Positions 16,769 to 25,877 are shown, counted from the stretch's first letter. The stretch: DNA of 64,000 nt from CAXXFQ01 sp963674475 (GCA_963674475.2 CAXXFQ010000009.1:186001-250000), one strand, 5' to 3'. Made by a program: numbers and translations. The notes: generated from the letters alone by a model not told the origin.

Positions 16769-17860
16769 CTAACCGGTCATCTGTTTCTTTAGTCGCCCAA
16801 ACTCGTCATGACTGCTAAAGTGGATCACCATCTTCCCCTTGCCTTTGGCGTTGTGGGTTAACGTGACTTTCGTTCCCAGTGCGGTCCGCAACTCCTGTTC
16901 GAGCTTCTCCAAATGGTCCCGGTTCGGCTTCGATTCGGACGGTTTTTTCGACTTGGTCTCGGCCGCCGATTTGGTTCCAAGCGCCTCTTGGACCATCCGC
17001 TCGGTCGCCCGAACCGTCAGGCCTTCATCCTGAATCCGCTTGGCAAATTCAACCTGCCGCTTCTCATCACCCAACGAAAGAAGCGAGCGGGCGTGGCCCT
17101 GGGTCAGCTTCCCGGCACGAAGATCTTCCTGGACCAGTTCGGGCAATTCGAGCAAGCGAATCAGGTTGGCGATCGTTGACCGGTCGACCTTCAGTCGCTT
17201 GGCCAACTCCCCTTGAGTACACTTATGCAACTGGAGATACTGTCGGAACGAGAGCGCCTTTTCCAACGGGTTGAGATCTTTTCGCTGGAGGTTTTCGACA
17301 ATGGCCAGCTCCGTGGTTCGACGGTTGTCCGCCTCGATCACGCGGACCGGCACTTCGCGAAGACCCGCTTTTTGAGCGGCACGCAGACGGCGTTCTCCGG
17401 CGATCAGCTGGTACGACTCGTCGACCCGACGGACCACCAACGGCTGGAGCATTCCATGATCGTCGATGCTGGCGGCCAAGGCGTCGAGGTCCTCTTTTCC
17501 AAAATCCTTCCGCGGCTGAAACGGGTTGCGTTCGACCAACTGAACATCGACCATGACGACATCCGGTTCAATCCGGTCATCCTTGGAAGCCGGTGATTCG
17601 GAGAGGCTCGGCTTCGCGGGGGACGGCGCGGCGGGAGAAACTTCCGGCGGTTTTTTCAAGTTGGCCCGTTCGGCCTGAACGACTTGTCCGGCCAAACTGT
17701 GCGGCGCGTCGGCGCGGCGGATCGCTTGCCGGGACTGATTTTGCTCTTGATTTTCCGTCGGCGGTGACTGGGTTTTATTGTCGGTTTCGCTCTCACTTTT
17801 TGAAGCGGTTCGCCCCAACAAGGCTTCCAATCCTCGACCCAATCGTCGTTCCTTACTCAC
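16769..17860 (-). CDS. parB: Chromosome partitioning protein ParB
   Basis: ParB is a CTP-dependent DNA clamp that loads at parS and spreads to drive origin segregation. The 363-residue protein has an N-terminal SKERRLGRGLEALLG (contact to ParA), a disordered linker about 17-100, the ParB/CTPase domain about 105-195 with GERRLRA (155-161) and ENLQRKDLNP (189-198), a helix-turn-helix about 210-235, and a C-terminal dimer domain about 315-363. The GTG at 17860 has GGAGG nine bases upstream and overlaps the end of parA by 8 bp, so the pair is translationally coupled. The linker is longer than in the 290-residue B. subtilis Spo0J. Confidence 0.96.
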   Translation of the reverse strand: MSKERRLGRGLEALLGRTASKSESETDNKTQSPPTENQEQNQSRQAIRRADAPHSLAGQVVQAERANLKKPPEVSPAAPSPAKPSLSESPASKDDRIEPDVVMVDVQLVERNPFQPRKDFGKEDLDALAASIDDHGMLQPLVVRRVDESYQLIAGERRLRAAQKAGLREVPVRVIEADNRRTTELAIVENLQRKDLNPLEKALSFRQYLQLHKCTQGELAKRLKVDRSTIANLIRLLELPELVQEDLRAGKLTQGHARSLLSLGDEKRQVEFAKRIQDEGLTVRATERMVQEALGTKSAAETKSKKPSESKPNRDHLEKLEQELRTALGTKVTLTHNAKGKGKMVIHFSSHDEFGRLKKQMTG

Positions 17861-18599
17861 TGTCGAGTACCTCCAAACAGAGTTCCGTATACGCTCGAGC
17901 GCCCCGGCCGCGTGGGGCGTGATCGATGACTGATTTACCAAAACTGGACGCTTCGCTGACCGACACGTCTCGCGGGATGACCGTGTCGAAAACGATCTCG
18001 CCGAAGAATTCTCGCACCTCGCGATCGACCTCGTGAGTCAGCTCCAGTGTGTGATCGTACATGGTAAGCAGTATTCCACCAAATTGCAACTCATGAGCCT
18101 GCGAGTCAATAACTTGGCCGATTACTTCGATCATCTGGGCGAGTCCTTCCATGGCAAAGTACTCGCACTGGATCGGCATCAAGACCTCTTGCGAACTGGC
18201 CAAGGCGGTTTGAGTCAGACGGCCGACCGACGGAGGACAGTCGATCAGCACATAGTCGTAGCCGCTAATGCCGCCTTGAAGATAGCGGCGCAATCGTTCG
18301 GCCTGCGCATCATCCCCGGCGGTCAACGCCTCGACATCCCGAAACGCGCGGCTGCCGGGCAACAGATGAAGACGAGCACAGTAGGTGTCGAAGATCGCTT
18401 CGCAAAGAGGCATGCCGGTAACCAGCGGGTGACGAGCCGTCGGTTCAACGCCCAGTCCGGTGGTCGCGTTGCATTGAGGATCGAGGTCGACCAGCAGGGT
18501 TTCTTTACCCGACTTGGCCAGCGCGACCGCCAGGTTGACGGCGGTAGTGGTTTTCCCGACGCCCCCTTTTTGGTTCGCGATACAAAAGACTCGTCCCAC
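17853..18599 (-). CDS. parA: Chromosome partitioning ATPase ParA
   Basis: ParA/Soj is a deviant-Walker ATPase that binds the nucleoid and pulls ParB-parS complexes. The 248-residue protein has KGGVGKT at 11-17 with the signature second Lys (K11), LLVDLDPQCNAT near 35-46, and VLIDCPPSVG (Walker B region) near 117-126. It lacks an N-terminal DNA-binding extension, as in chromosomal ParA. It is followed by parB with 8 bp overlap, and a parS site lies 1.1 kb upstream. Confidence 0.96.
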   Translation of the reverse strand: MGRVFCIANQKGGVGKTTTAVNLAVALAKSGKETLLVDLDPQCNATTGLGVEPTARHPLVTGMPLCEAIFDTYCARLHLLPGSRAFRDVEALTAGDDAQAERLRRYLQGGISGYDYVLIDCPPSVGRLTQTALASSQEVLMPIQCEYFAMEGLAQMIEVIGQVIDSQAHELQFGGILLTMYDHTLELTHEVDREVREFFGEIVFDTVIPRDVSVSEASSFGKSVIDHAPRGRGARAYTELCLEVLDSE

Positions 18600-18709
18600 G
18601 TAAGAATCTCCCTAGAAGCGACGTGGTCAAAAGAAAGACCATAGATCGAGCGCATTGTAGCGAGCCAGGGAGAAAAAGAAAATGCCAATATCGAAGAAAT
18701 CGAAGTGTC

Positions 18710-19492
18710 CTATCCATGCAGCTGGGACCAGCAATCCCAGAGCAGCTCAAGCGATTCAGCCGCGCGAGCTTGCATGCGGCAATCGACCAGATTCGACAAA
18801 TCGGTAACCTCGGGATTGATCTCGACGGTGTACCAACCAAGACGGTGCCCCACCAGGACTGGCTCCGAAATGTAAGGAAACAAGCTGCTGGTACCGATCG
18901 AAAAAACCAAGTCGAAACCGTCTTCGAGTTCGCGTACCAACTGGGTCAATTGAAGCTGCGGCAACATGTCGCCAAACAGAATGACATTCGGGCGAAGCGG
19001 AGCGGAGCAACTTGGGCAGGACGGTGGCAACTGGTCTAATTGGACGGCAGAGATCGGGTACCGAAGACCGCATTCCGGACAGACCAACGTGTGCATATCA
19101 CCATGGATATCGATCAGATTTTTCGTGCCCGCTCGGCGATGGTAACCATCAATATTTTGCGTCAAAACCCAGACGCGGTCGAGCTCCCTTTCAAATTGAG
19201 CAATGACCTCATGTCCTCGGTTGGGCTTATGCTCGAGAACCGCTTCCCCGATTTCAACCAGATATTTCCAAGTGATCTCGGGTCGCTCACGGAGCATTCG
19301 GCTGGTGAGAACCTCTTCGATCGGGATCCCTTCGGGAGTGTGTTTTTCATCATAGAGCCCGCCGACACCCCGATAGGTTGGCAGTCCGGAATCGGCCGAG
19401 AGTCCCGCTCCGGTGATGAAGAGGACAGACGAATCGGGGGTCATTTTTCGGACGATACTTTCCGCCTGTTTGCGAAGTAGTTCGGCATCCAT
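18710..19492 (-). CDS. Sir2-family NAD-dependent protein deacylase
   Basis: Sirtuins remove acyl groups from lysine using NAD. The 260-residue protein has GAGLSADSGLPTYRG (28-42), TQNIDGYH (111-118), catalytic His130 in IHGD, four zinc cysteines (C138, C141, C159, C162) and NVILFGD (169-175). The CobB-type Tyr/Arg pair that marks desuccinylases is not evident, so a deacetylase is the simpler guess. It lies upstream of parA on the same strand with a 110-bp gap. Confidence 0.9.
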   Translation of the reverse strand: MDAELLRKQAESIVRKMTPDSSVLFITGAGLSADSGLPTYRGVGGLYDEKHTPEGIPIEEVLTSRMLRERPEITWKYLVEIGEAVLEHKPNRGHEVIAQFERELDRVWVLTQNIDGYHRRAGTKNLIDIHGDMHTLVCPECGLRYPISAVQLDQLPPSCPSCSAPLRPNVILFGDMLPQLQLTQLVRELEDGFDLVFSIGTSSLFPYISEPVLVGHRLGWYTVEINPEVTDLSNLVDCRMQARAAESLELLWDCWSQLHG

Positions 19493-19528
19493 TTCAATTT
19501 TTTCCTAGGAAGAACCTTTATCAATATC

Positions 19529-19544
19529 CGTTCCACGTGCAACA
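19529..19544. promoter_or_regulatory. Degenerate parS-like site
   Basis: CGTTCCACGTGCAACA keeps the central CACGTG and 13 of 16 positions of the parS consensus TGTTTCACGTGAAACA. It lies in the same intergenic region as the good site at 19744 and may be a weak second ParB site. Confidence 0.4.
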
Positions 19545-19642
19545 CCCGAAGTCCGGATTCATTGCCCGATTAAGTCTACCCTTTCAGATGATGCTAGGGA
19601 AGATTTTGGACGGTCAAATTTTGTTTAGATCCAAGAAAAGAA

Positions 19643-19688
19643 AAAAGGGAGTCGCCCTCCCTGTCACGGGTTTGGACCACTCCCTTTT
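19643..19688 (-). terminator. Terminator downstream of the DUF1015 gene
   Basis: AAAAGGGAGT (19643-19652) pairs with ACTCCCTTTT (19679-19688). On the minus strand the hairpin is followed by TTTTCTTTTC. It lies about 95 bp past the DUF1015 stop. Confidence 0.6.
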
Positions 19689-19743
19689 GTCATTTCTCTA
19701 AATACCCCGACCAAATTACCTCTGGTCATTTGGGGCGTCTACG

Positions 19744-19759
19744 AGTTTCACGTGAAACT
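19744..19759. promoter_or_regulatory. parS: parS centromere site
   Basis: AGTTTCACGTGAAACT is a perfect 16-bp palindrome and matches the near-universal bacterial parS TGTTTCACGTGAAACA at 14 of 16 positions, including the whole inner 14. It lies between the sirtuin and DUF1015 genes, 1.1 kb from parAB, the expected place for a chromosomal ParB loading site. Confidence 0.92.
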
Positions 19760-19782
19760 CGGCTGTAGGCTATTCAAGCGGG

Positions 19783-21084
19783 CTATTCAAGCGGGTTGAC
19801 AACCAGGCCGCTCAAAAGTTTCGGATAAAAGTAAGTACTCTTGGCCGGCATCCGCTCGCCGGAAAGGCTGATCTTTCGGACATCGTCTACCGAAGCGGGC
19901 ATGATGACGGCCGCCATCGGGAACCGATCACTTTCGAGTCCTTGTACCACCTCGTCGATCAGGTGAACGTAGGTCGGCTTCGGCAAATCGGTCACGCCGA
20001 AGATCGTATCAAGAATCAGCCGGTGCAAAAGACTCACCCCGAGTCCCTGCCATTCGGGCGTATGCTCGGCAGCCACTTCAGCCATCTTCTCTTGACCCTC
20101 TTCGGTCAGACTGGCCAAGACCCAGCGTTTATCTTTTCGCGGGCAAAGCCCGATCAGGCCCTGCTGGTCGGTCGTCTGAATCTCTTCCCAGACGTTCCCC
20201 GCAAAGGCAGCCCCCTCACCGGCGATCTTCGTTTCGAAGTACGGAGCCAACTTGGCGGCCAGCTCATCGGCCGTCATGTCGGGCAACCCTTCGAACAACC
20301 GGTGCGTCGGCAAGACGGTCAGTCCCGGATCTTCCATCGCCACGCACATCATCAAGACGTAGTTGGCCGGATGGTCCGGCGTCAGGAGTCCCATTTCGGC
20401 GACCTGGTCGCGATAGTTGCAGGCCGTCTCGTAACGGTGGTGGCCGTCGGCAACGAAGATCGGTTTCGGCCCCATGACCTCGGTAACCTTCGAAATGACG
20501 CTCGGCGCGGTGACCGGCCACATCCGATGAACAACACCCAGATCGTCGGTCGCTTCCAGAGGCGTGGTCCCTGCAATCTCTCGTTCGAGAATCTCTTGGG
20601 CTTCGCACTGCGGGTCCGGGTAGAGACCGAAAATCTGACTCAGGTTCGCCTTGCAGGTGGTCGTCAACATCAGCCGATCGGCCTTGGCGCTGGGGTGGGT
20701 TTCCTCGTGCGGAAAGACCTTCCCTTCACCAAATCGTGAGAGGCGAGATCGACACATGAACCCGCGTCGGTTGAACTCAACCCCCTCGAACGTGAACTGC
20801 TGGTCGTAGACGTAAATGGCCGGATTGGCTTCCCGGAACAGGACCCCTTCGGATTGCCAATTCTTCAAAAAGGTATTGGCACGGGTGTAAGCGTTGTTCG
20901 ATTCCGAGTCGCCCGGCTCCTTACGATTGAGGATCAGCCGAACCGCGTTGCACGGATGTTTTTTGTAGAGGGCGTCTTGCTCCTCCGGAGAAATGACATC
21001 GTACGGAGGCGCGATCACATCGGCTAATGCGCCGACGTGGCCAAGGTCATATCGAAGGGCCTGGAATGCTTGGATCTCTGGCAT
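19783..21084 (-). CDS. DUF1015 family protein
   Basis: The 433-residue protein belongs to DUF1015: VIAPPYDVISPEEQDAL near 23-39, FVADGHHRYETA near 214-225 and a C-terminal ESDRFPMAAVIMPA segment. The family is widespread in bacteria and archaea; its function is not established to my knowledge. The HHRYETA motif suggests a phosphate- or nucleotide-handling site. A 13-bp tandem duplication (19768-19780 and 19781-19793) spans the stop codon. ahcY lies upstream on the same strand across 141 bp. Confidence 0.88.
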   Translation of the reverse strand: MPEIQAFQALRYDLGHVGALADVIAPPYDVISPEEQDALYKKHPCNAVRLILNRKEPGDSESNNAYTRANTFLKNWQSEGVLFREANPAIYVYDQQFTFEGVEFNRRGFMCRSRLSRFGEGKVFPHEETHPSAKADRLMLTTTCKANLSQIFGLYPDPQCEAQEILEREIAGTTPLEATDDLGVVHRMWPVTAPSVISKVTEVMGPKPIFVADGHHRYETACNYRDQVAEMGLLTPDHPANYVLMMCVAMEDPGLTVLPTHRLFEGLPDMTADELAAKLAPYFETKIAGEGAAFAGNVWEEIQTTDQQGLIGLCPRKDKRWVLASLTEEGQEKMAEVAAEHTPEWQGLGVSLLHRLILDTIFGVTDLPKPTYVHLIDEVVQGLESDRFPMAAVIMPASVDDVRKISLSGERMPAKSTYFYPKLLSGLVVNPLE

Positions 21085-21225
21085 TGGTCGTTTTGCTCTG
21101 AGAATAGAAGTTTGGTGAAAGAAAAAATCGAGTCGCCTCTCGCACGGACTCTTTCCGCTTTTTCTCGGCGGGAGAATTTCAGGCGAGAGACGCTCGATAC
21201 GATTAATCTCGTTTTAACGAAAAGT

Positions 21226-22542
21226 TTAATAACGATAATGGTTCGGCTTGAACGGCCCGTTGGCCGGGATACCCAGATAGTCGGCCTGGACCTGGGTCAG
21301 CTTCGTCAGCTTGACATCCAACTGGTCGAGGTGCAACCGGGCCACTTCCTCGTCCAGTTCCTTCGGCAACACGTGGACACCCAGCGGATATTTTTCCGGC
21401 TCGGTCCAAAGGGCGATCTGCGCGAGGACTTGGTTCGTGAACGAGTTCGACATGACGAACGACGGATGGCCGGTCGCACAACCGAGGTTGACCAGTCGAC
21501 CTTCGGCCAACAACAAGATCGAGTGACCGTCCTCGAACGTGAACTGGTCGACCAGCGGTTTGATTTCGGTCCGCTTGGCACCCGATTGATTGACCAGCCA
21601 GTCGACTTCGATCTCGAGATCGAAATGCCCGATGTTACAAACGATCGCGTCGTTCTTCATCTTCGACATGTGCTCGCCCCGAATGACGTCGCGACAGCCG
21701 GTCGTCGTAACGTAAATGTTCCCCTCGTCGACAGCCTCTTCCAGGGTCTTGACTTCGAACCCTTCCATGGCCGCTTGCAATGCACAGATCGGATCAATCT
21801 CGGTGACGATCACCCGCGCGCCGTACGACCGCATCGAATGAGCACACCCTTTGCCAACATCGCCATAACCACAAATGACCGCGACCTTACCGGCCACCAT
21901 GACGTCGGTCGCCCGCTTGATCCCGTCGGCCAACGATTCGCGGCAGCCGTAAAGGTTGTCGAACTTGCTCTTCGTCACCGAGTCGTTGACGTTGATCGCC
22001 GGGACGGCCAGCTCGCCTTTTTCGTGCATCTGATACAGCCGGTGCACGCCGGTGGTCGTCTCTTCCGAAAGACCCTTGATCCCCGGCAACAGGTGCTTGT
22101 ACTTTTCGTCATGGACCATCGCCGTCAGGTCGCCGCCGTCGTCGACGATCAATTCCAGCGGCTTGCCGTCCGGGAAGATCAGCGACTGCTCGATACACCA
22201 ATCGTACTCGTCGTCGGTCTCGCCCTTCCACGCGTAAACCGGAACGCCGGTGGCGGCGATGGCGGCGGCGGCGTGGTCTTGGGTCGAGAACTTGTTGCAA
22301 CTGCTCCAGGTCACCTGGGCACCCAACTCGACAAGCGTCTCGATCAGGACGGCCGTCTGGATTGTCATATGAAGACAACCGCAAACGTGTGCGCCCTTAA
22401 GCGGCTTCGACTCGCCGTACTTCTTCCGAAGCGCCATCAGCCCGGGCATCTCGTGTTCGGCAAGATTGATTTCCTTGCGGCCCCACTCGGCCAGTTCCAT
22501 ATCGGCCACCTTGTAGGGCAACTTCTTTTCAGCTTGAGCCAC
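21226..22542 (-). CDS. ahcY: Adenosylhomocysteinase
   Basis: The enzyme hydrolyses S-adenosylhomocysteine to adenosine and homocysteine with tightly bound NAD, clearing the product inhibitor of methyltransferases. From the GTG at 22542 the protein has 438 residues, the family's usual size, and AGGAGAG lies six bases upstream; an ATG 18 bases further up is less likely. CGYGDVGKG is the NAD-binding loop, with the TSCNKFSTQDHAAAA and CNIGHFD motifs, and the C-terminal KPNHYRY ending carries the conserved Lys and Tyr that reach into the partner subunit. No S-adenosylhomocysteine riboswitch was recognised in the leader. Confidence 0.97.
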   Translation of the reverse strand: MAQAEKKLPYKVADMELAEWGRKEINLAEHEMPGLMALRKKYGESKPLKGAHVCGCLHMTIQTAVLIETLVELGAQVTWSSCNKFSTQDHAAAAIAATGVPVYAWKGETDDEYDWCIEQSLIFPDGKPLELIVDDGGDLTAMVHDEKYKHLLPGIKGLSEETTTGVHRLYQMHEKGELAVPAINVNDSVTKSKFDNLYGCRESLADGIKRATDVMVAGKVAVICGYGDVGKGCAHSMRSYGARVIVTEIDPICALQAAMEGFEVKTLEEAVDEGNIYVTTTGCRDVIRGEHMSKMKNDAIVCNIGHFDLEIEVDWLVNQSGAKRTEIKPLVDQFTFEDGHSILLLAEGRLVNLGCATGHPSFVMSNSFTNQVLAQIALWTEPEKYPLGVHVLPKELDEEVARLHLDQLDVKLTKLTQVQADYLGIPANGPFKPNHYRY

Positions 22543-22783
22543 GTACTCTCTCCTGTGCATCAAAAAAAGAACAGGCGACGACCTTCCTCGGCCGACGCGA
22601 TTTTGGATATCCGATAACCGTCCGTGTGCGTGCGTCGAAGTGATTGGTGACCGGGAAAACCCTCTCCAAAAAGGTTTCCTATCGCCGCACAAAAAAAGAC
22701 TCGAAAAATCATCCGAGAAAACCCAAACCCGATCACCCAAACATCATATTCTGATTCGCCCCCCTTGACAACCCTTTTGGACT

Positions 22784-22856
22784 GGCGTTTCCACGCCGAT
22801 TGTTAAACCCGCTCCCGTTGGTCGCTGGTGCCGAGCAAGAGAATGCCCTTTTTCTG
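22784..22856. repeat. 73-bp direct repeat, first copy (gamma-type element, copy 6a)
   Basis: It starts with GGCGTTTCCACGCC and contains AAACCCGCTCCCGTTGGTCG, a sequence also found in the gamma part of element copies 3, 4, 5a and 7. It matches 22923-22995 at all but four positions by eye. Confidence 0.85.
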
Positions 22857-22922
22857 AAGGCAACAGTGGAGGGTGCCTTGGCGGGGCCTGATGATTTGGC
22901 GGGCAAGAGCCGCGGCCGGACC

Positions 22923-22995
22923 GGCGTTTCCACCCCGATTATTAAACCCGCTCCCGTTGGTCGCTGGTATCGAGCAAGAGAATGCCCTTTTTCTG
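22923..22995. repeat. 73-bp direct repeat, second copy (gamma-type element, copy 6b)
   Basis: This is the second unit, 139 bp from the first. It is preceded by GCCGCGGCCGGACC, which also precedes the gamma hairpin of copy 4. Both units end in GAATGCCCTTTTTCTG. Confidence 0.85.
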
Positions 22996-23263
22996 TTGGT
23001 ACTTCGGGAGGTTTCTTATCGAGGCGAAGTAGTTTTGTTTCACTATTTAAAAATGGGTGTGGTAAAGCCAAAATTTTTGGACCGAAATCTTGCTAACAGA
23101 ATAAGCGTAACGGCTTAAATTCAATTATGTATAGACGCCGCATAACAAAACCAAGAAGAAGAAAAGGGCAGGGCAGAGAAACCAAGTTCGGCGGCAGGCG
23201 TTTTTCATCCCCTCCACAAAAAAATCTTGCAGAACCTTGGACCGGTTTTTCGATCGCTTGCTT

Positions 23264-23932
23264 TTATTCGCAAGAGAACTTTTCAAAAGTTTCGCGGGCA
23301 TTTTTCAAAAACGCTTTGGTCCGCTCCGTGTCTTTTTGTCCGGGGCGACTTTCGACACCTCCGGCCGTATCGACCGCCGCTGGGCGAACCGACTCGATCG
23401 CGTGGGCGACGTTCTCCGACGTCAGTCCTCCGGCAAGAACCAAAGGCGGTCGCTCGGTCGCTTCAAGATACTCGGCCGCCAGCGACCAATCGGCCGTCTT
23501 CCCGGTCCCGCCATAGGCCCCCTTCTGATAGGCGTCCAACAAGACCATGCGCGGCATCGCTTCAAGCGCGCGGCATCGGTCCAGATAATCAACCACCGGC
23601 GCGAGTCCGTCCGGCCCCAATCGAAACGCGCGAACGATCGGCAACCCGAACGCCGCGCGAAGCTCGGCCAAAAATTCCGGCGGTTCGTCCCCATGGATTT
23701 GCAGCGCGTCGAGCGGAACCCGGTCGAGTGTTTTTTCAATCGTTTCACGTGGCGCATTGACAAACAGCCCGACCTTCACCGCCGCCGAACCGATCGCCTC
23801 GGCCACCTCCGCGGCCCGGTCCAATTCAAGGTAGCGCGGGCTCGGCGGATAAAAATTCAGCCCCACCGCGTCGGCCCCCGCCCGGACCACCATCCGCCCG
23901 TCCTCCGGGTTCGTCACCCCACAAATTTTCAT
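23264..23932 (-). CDS. trpF: Phosphoribosylanthranilate isomerase
   Basis: TrpF converts N-(5-phosphoribosyl)anthranilate to the 1-deoxyribulose form in tryptophan synthesis. The 222-residue TIM barrel shows MKICGVT with the catalytic Cys at residue 4, GLNFYPPSPRY, VGLFVN, LQIHGDE, LLDAYQ...GGTGKTADW with the catalytic Asp, LAGGLTSENV (phosphate binding) and AVDTAGGVESRPGQKD at the end. The ATG at 23932 starts exactly at MKICG as in homologues; the open frame extends upstream without family character. No other trp gene is nearby. Confidence 0.95.
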   Translation of the reverse strand: MKICGVTNPEDGRMVVRAGADAVGLNFYPPSPRYLELDRAAEVAEAIGSAAVKVGLFVNAPRETIEKTLDRVPLDALQIHGDEPPEFLAELRAAFGLPIVRAFRLGPDGLAPVVDYLDRCRALEAMPRMVLLDAYQKGAYGGTGKTADWSLAAEYLEATERPPLVLAGGLTSENVAHAIESVRPAAVDTAGGVESRPGQKDTERTKAFLKNARETFEKFSCE

Positions 23933-24205
23933 CCGAAACACAATCGTCACCTCGCGGGGTAAAGAAGATTCAAACAGACCGATTTTTTTATGATAGACCC
24001 AATCCCCCTGATCGAGAACCCCTTTGAGAAAACGGCCAAGATTAAATGTCCCGCCCAAATCCGGATTGTACTAACGCCAGTTAGTTATTAAAATACGCCT
24101 GGCATTTCATTCATTGCGCAGCCTCCGTGACATCGTAGCCAACCGGACCGACAAACGATCGGAACGATTTATCACCCCTTTGTCTCAAGCGTGGAGGAGA
24201 CCGTT

Positions 24206-25012
24206 ATGCCGTACGAACGGATGTTGGATGAGCTGCCGGTTTGGTTGATCTATCTGGGGACGATCGTTGTTTTCGCCGCCTCGTTTCAGGCCGGGTATTG
24301 GGGCGGCCAGTGGTCGCTTCGCAAAGCAAAGGAGACGACCGAGAGTCGCAAGTCGCACGCCAATGTGGCGCTCGGAGCGATGTTCGGCCTGTTGGGCCTT
24401 TTGATCGCCTTCACGTTCAGTATCGCCGGCGGCCAATACGACGCGCGACGCACGCTGGTGATCGACGACGCCAACGCGATCGGGACCGCTTACCTTCGGG
24501 CCGAACTGTTGCCGGAGCCCGAGCGGTCGAAAGTCCGGCAGTTGTTGCGTGATTACGTCAAACCGCGCCACGAAGAGAACTCGGAGAATCTGGAGGCTCT
24601 TCTGACTCACGCCGAGTTGACCCAAGAACGTCTTTGGACCGAGGCAACCGCAGTGGCCGAAAAGGAGCCGACGCCGATCGTCGCCCTGTTTGTGGCCTCG
24701 CTGAACCAGATGATCGACACGCACGACAAACGGGTCAACATCGCCCTTTGGAAACGGATCCCCAGTTTGATCTTCGTCCTGCTGGGGGCGCTGTCGATCT
24801 TGGCCATGATGTTGCTGGGCTACCTGATCGGGCTCAGCGGCCTGCATCACCTGATCGCCACCTCGTTGTTGGTCTTCACCTACTCGACCGTCTTTTTGAT
24901 GATCATCGACCTGGATCGCCCCGAGCAGGGACTCTTTAAAGTGAGCCAGCAGCCGATCGCCGATCTGGAAGAAAAGATGCTCGCCGACGAACCGGCCGGA
25001 GTCGAACGATGA
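24206..25012 (+). CDS. Inner-membrane protein, bestrophin-like/DUF4239 type
   Basis: The 268-residue protein has four hydrophobic segments: near 12-30, 55-76, 188-208 and 212-234. Between the second and third lies a helical soluble part with many Glu and Arg. Layout and the DDANAIGTAYLRAELLPEPER segment are those of the DUF4239/bestrophin-like membrane family, whose role is unknown (an ion channel relation has been proposed). The ATG at 24206 has GGAGGAG seven bases upstream. The phosphoesterase gene follows after 55 bp on the same strand. Confidence 0.75.
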   Translation: MPYERMLDELPVWLIYLGTIVVFAASFQAGYWGGQWSLRKAKETTESRKSHANVALGAMFGLLGLLIAFTFSIAGGQYDARRTLVIDDANAIGTAYLRAELLPEPERSKVRQLLRDYVKPRHEENSENLEALLTHAELTQERLWTEATAVAEKEPTPIVALFVASLNQMIDTHDKRVNIALWKRIPSLIFVLLGALSILAMMLLGYLIGLSGLHHLIATSLLVFTYSTVFLMIIDLDRPEQGLFKVSQQPIADLEEKMLADEPAGVER

Positions 25013-25067
25013 CCGTTTTTTTGGGGCTCGTTGTCTTGTCTTGATTAAGGGAATGCGCTGAATTGCC

Positions 25068-25877
25068 ATGACCACCAAAGCGATCTGGATGACCGATATC
25101 CATCTGAACTTTTTGGGCGAGGACGCCGCGCGATGGGAGGCGTTTTACGACGAGTTGGCGTACGCCGACGGGGACTGTTTTCTGATTTCCGGCGACATTG
25201 GCGAGGCCGATTCGGTGGTCGACTATCTCACCCGGCTGGTCGACCGGCTCGAAAAGCCGATCTATTTCGTCCTGGGCAACCACGACTATTACCACGGTTC
25301 GATCCGCGAGGTTCGCGAGGCGGTGGCCGAGCTTTCGGCCGGGTCGCCGTCGCTGGTTTGGCTGAGCGTCTCGGGGCCGGTCCGCTTGGGAGCGAAAACC
25401 GGACTGGTCGGCCACGACGGCTGGGGGGACGGCCGGTTGGGCAATTATGCGAACACGCCGGTCGACCTGAACGATTTCTATCTGATCGAAGAGCTTGCCG
25501 GTCTTTCGCACGAGGACCTTTTGGAAAAAATCGAAATCCTCGGTGACGAGGCGGCCCGCCATCTTCGGCGGCAGTTGGACCAGGCGATCGGCGTGTACGA
25601 CCATCTGGTCGTCCTGACCCACGTCCCGCCGTTTGCCGAATCGTGTTGGTCCGACGGTCGCCCCGGTGATCCGGACTGGCTGCCGTACTTCAGTTGTCAG
25701 GCGGTCGGTGCCGTTTTACGGGAAACAATGGCCGCCCGGCCGGAAAAACAGATGACCGTCTTTTGCGGCCACACCCACGGCGCCGGTCAAGTCGAAATCC
25801 TCTCGAACCTGACCGTCCACACCGGCGCGGCCAAATATTACAAGCCAACCGTCCAAGGGGTCTGGGAATTCGAGTAG
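25068..25877 (+). CDS. Metallophosphoesterase
   Basis: The 269-residue protein is a calcineurin-like two-metal phosphoesterase. All five blocks are present: TDIH (9-12), SGDIGE (41-46), GNHDYY (70-75), LTHVPP (183-188) and CGHTHGAG (about 233-240). A WGDGRLGNY insertion follows the third block. The protein has no signal peptide, so it acts in the cytoplasm on an unknown phosphoester. It may be co-transcribed with the upstream membrane protein. Confidence 0.88.
   Translation: MTTKAIWMTDIHLNFLGEDAARWEAFYDELAYADGDCFLISGDIGEADSVVDYLTRLVDRLEKPIYFVLGNHDYYHGSIREVREAVAELSAGSPSLVWLSVSGPVRLGAKTGLVGHDGWGDGRLGNYANTPVDLNDFYLIEELAGLSHEDLLEKIEILGDEAARHLRRQLDQAIGVYDHLVVLTHVPPFAESCWSDGRPGDPDWLPYFSCQAVGAVLRETMAARPEKQMTVFCGHTHGAGQVEILSNLTVHTGAAKYYKPTVQGVWEFE

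Larger units (their letters stand above)
22543..23263. other. 721-bp interval without genes, with a duplicated gamma repeat
   Basis: Apart from the two 73-bp direct repeats (22784-22856, 22923-22995) and the GC-rich inter-repeat segment, nothing gene-like is seen. Open frames across the repeats have no ribosome-binding site and no motif. The right part (23050-23230) is A-rich plus-strand sequence leading to the trpF stop. Confidence 0.6.

Noticed and set aside
22543..22740. S-adenosylhomocysteine riboswitch before ahcY
   Set aside because: The leader was read on the minus strand; the conserved core of that riboswitch was not found.
22765..22795. Promoter with TTGACA at 22765
   Set aside because: No acceptable -10 box at 16-18 bp, and it lies beside the repeat units with no gene downstream on that strand.
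23742..23757. Third parS site inside trpF
   Set aside because: Only one arm (GTTTCACGTG) matches; the other arm reads GCGCA. Kept only as a possible weak half site.
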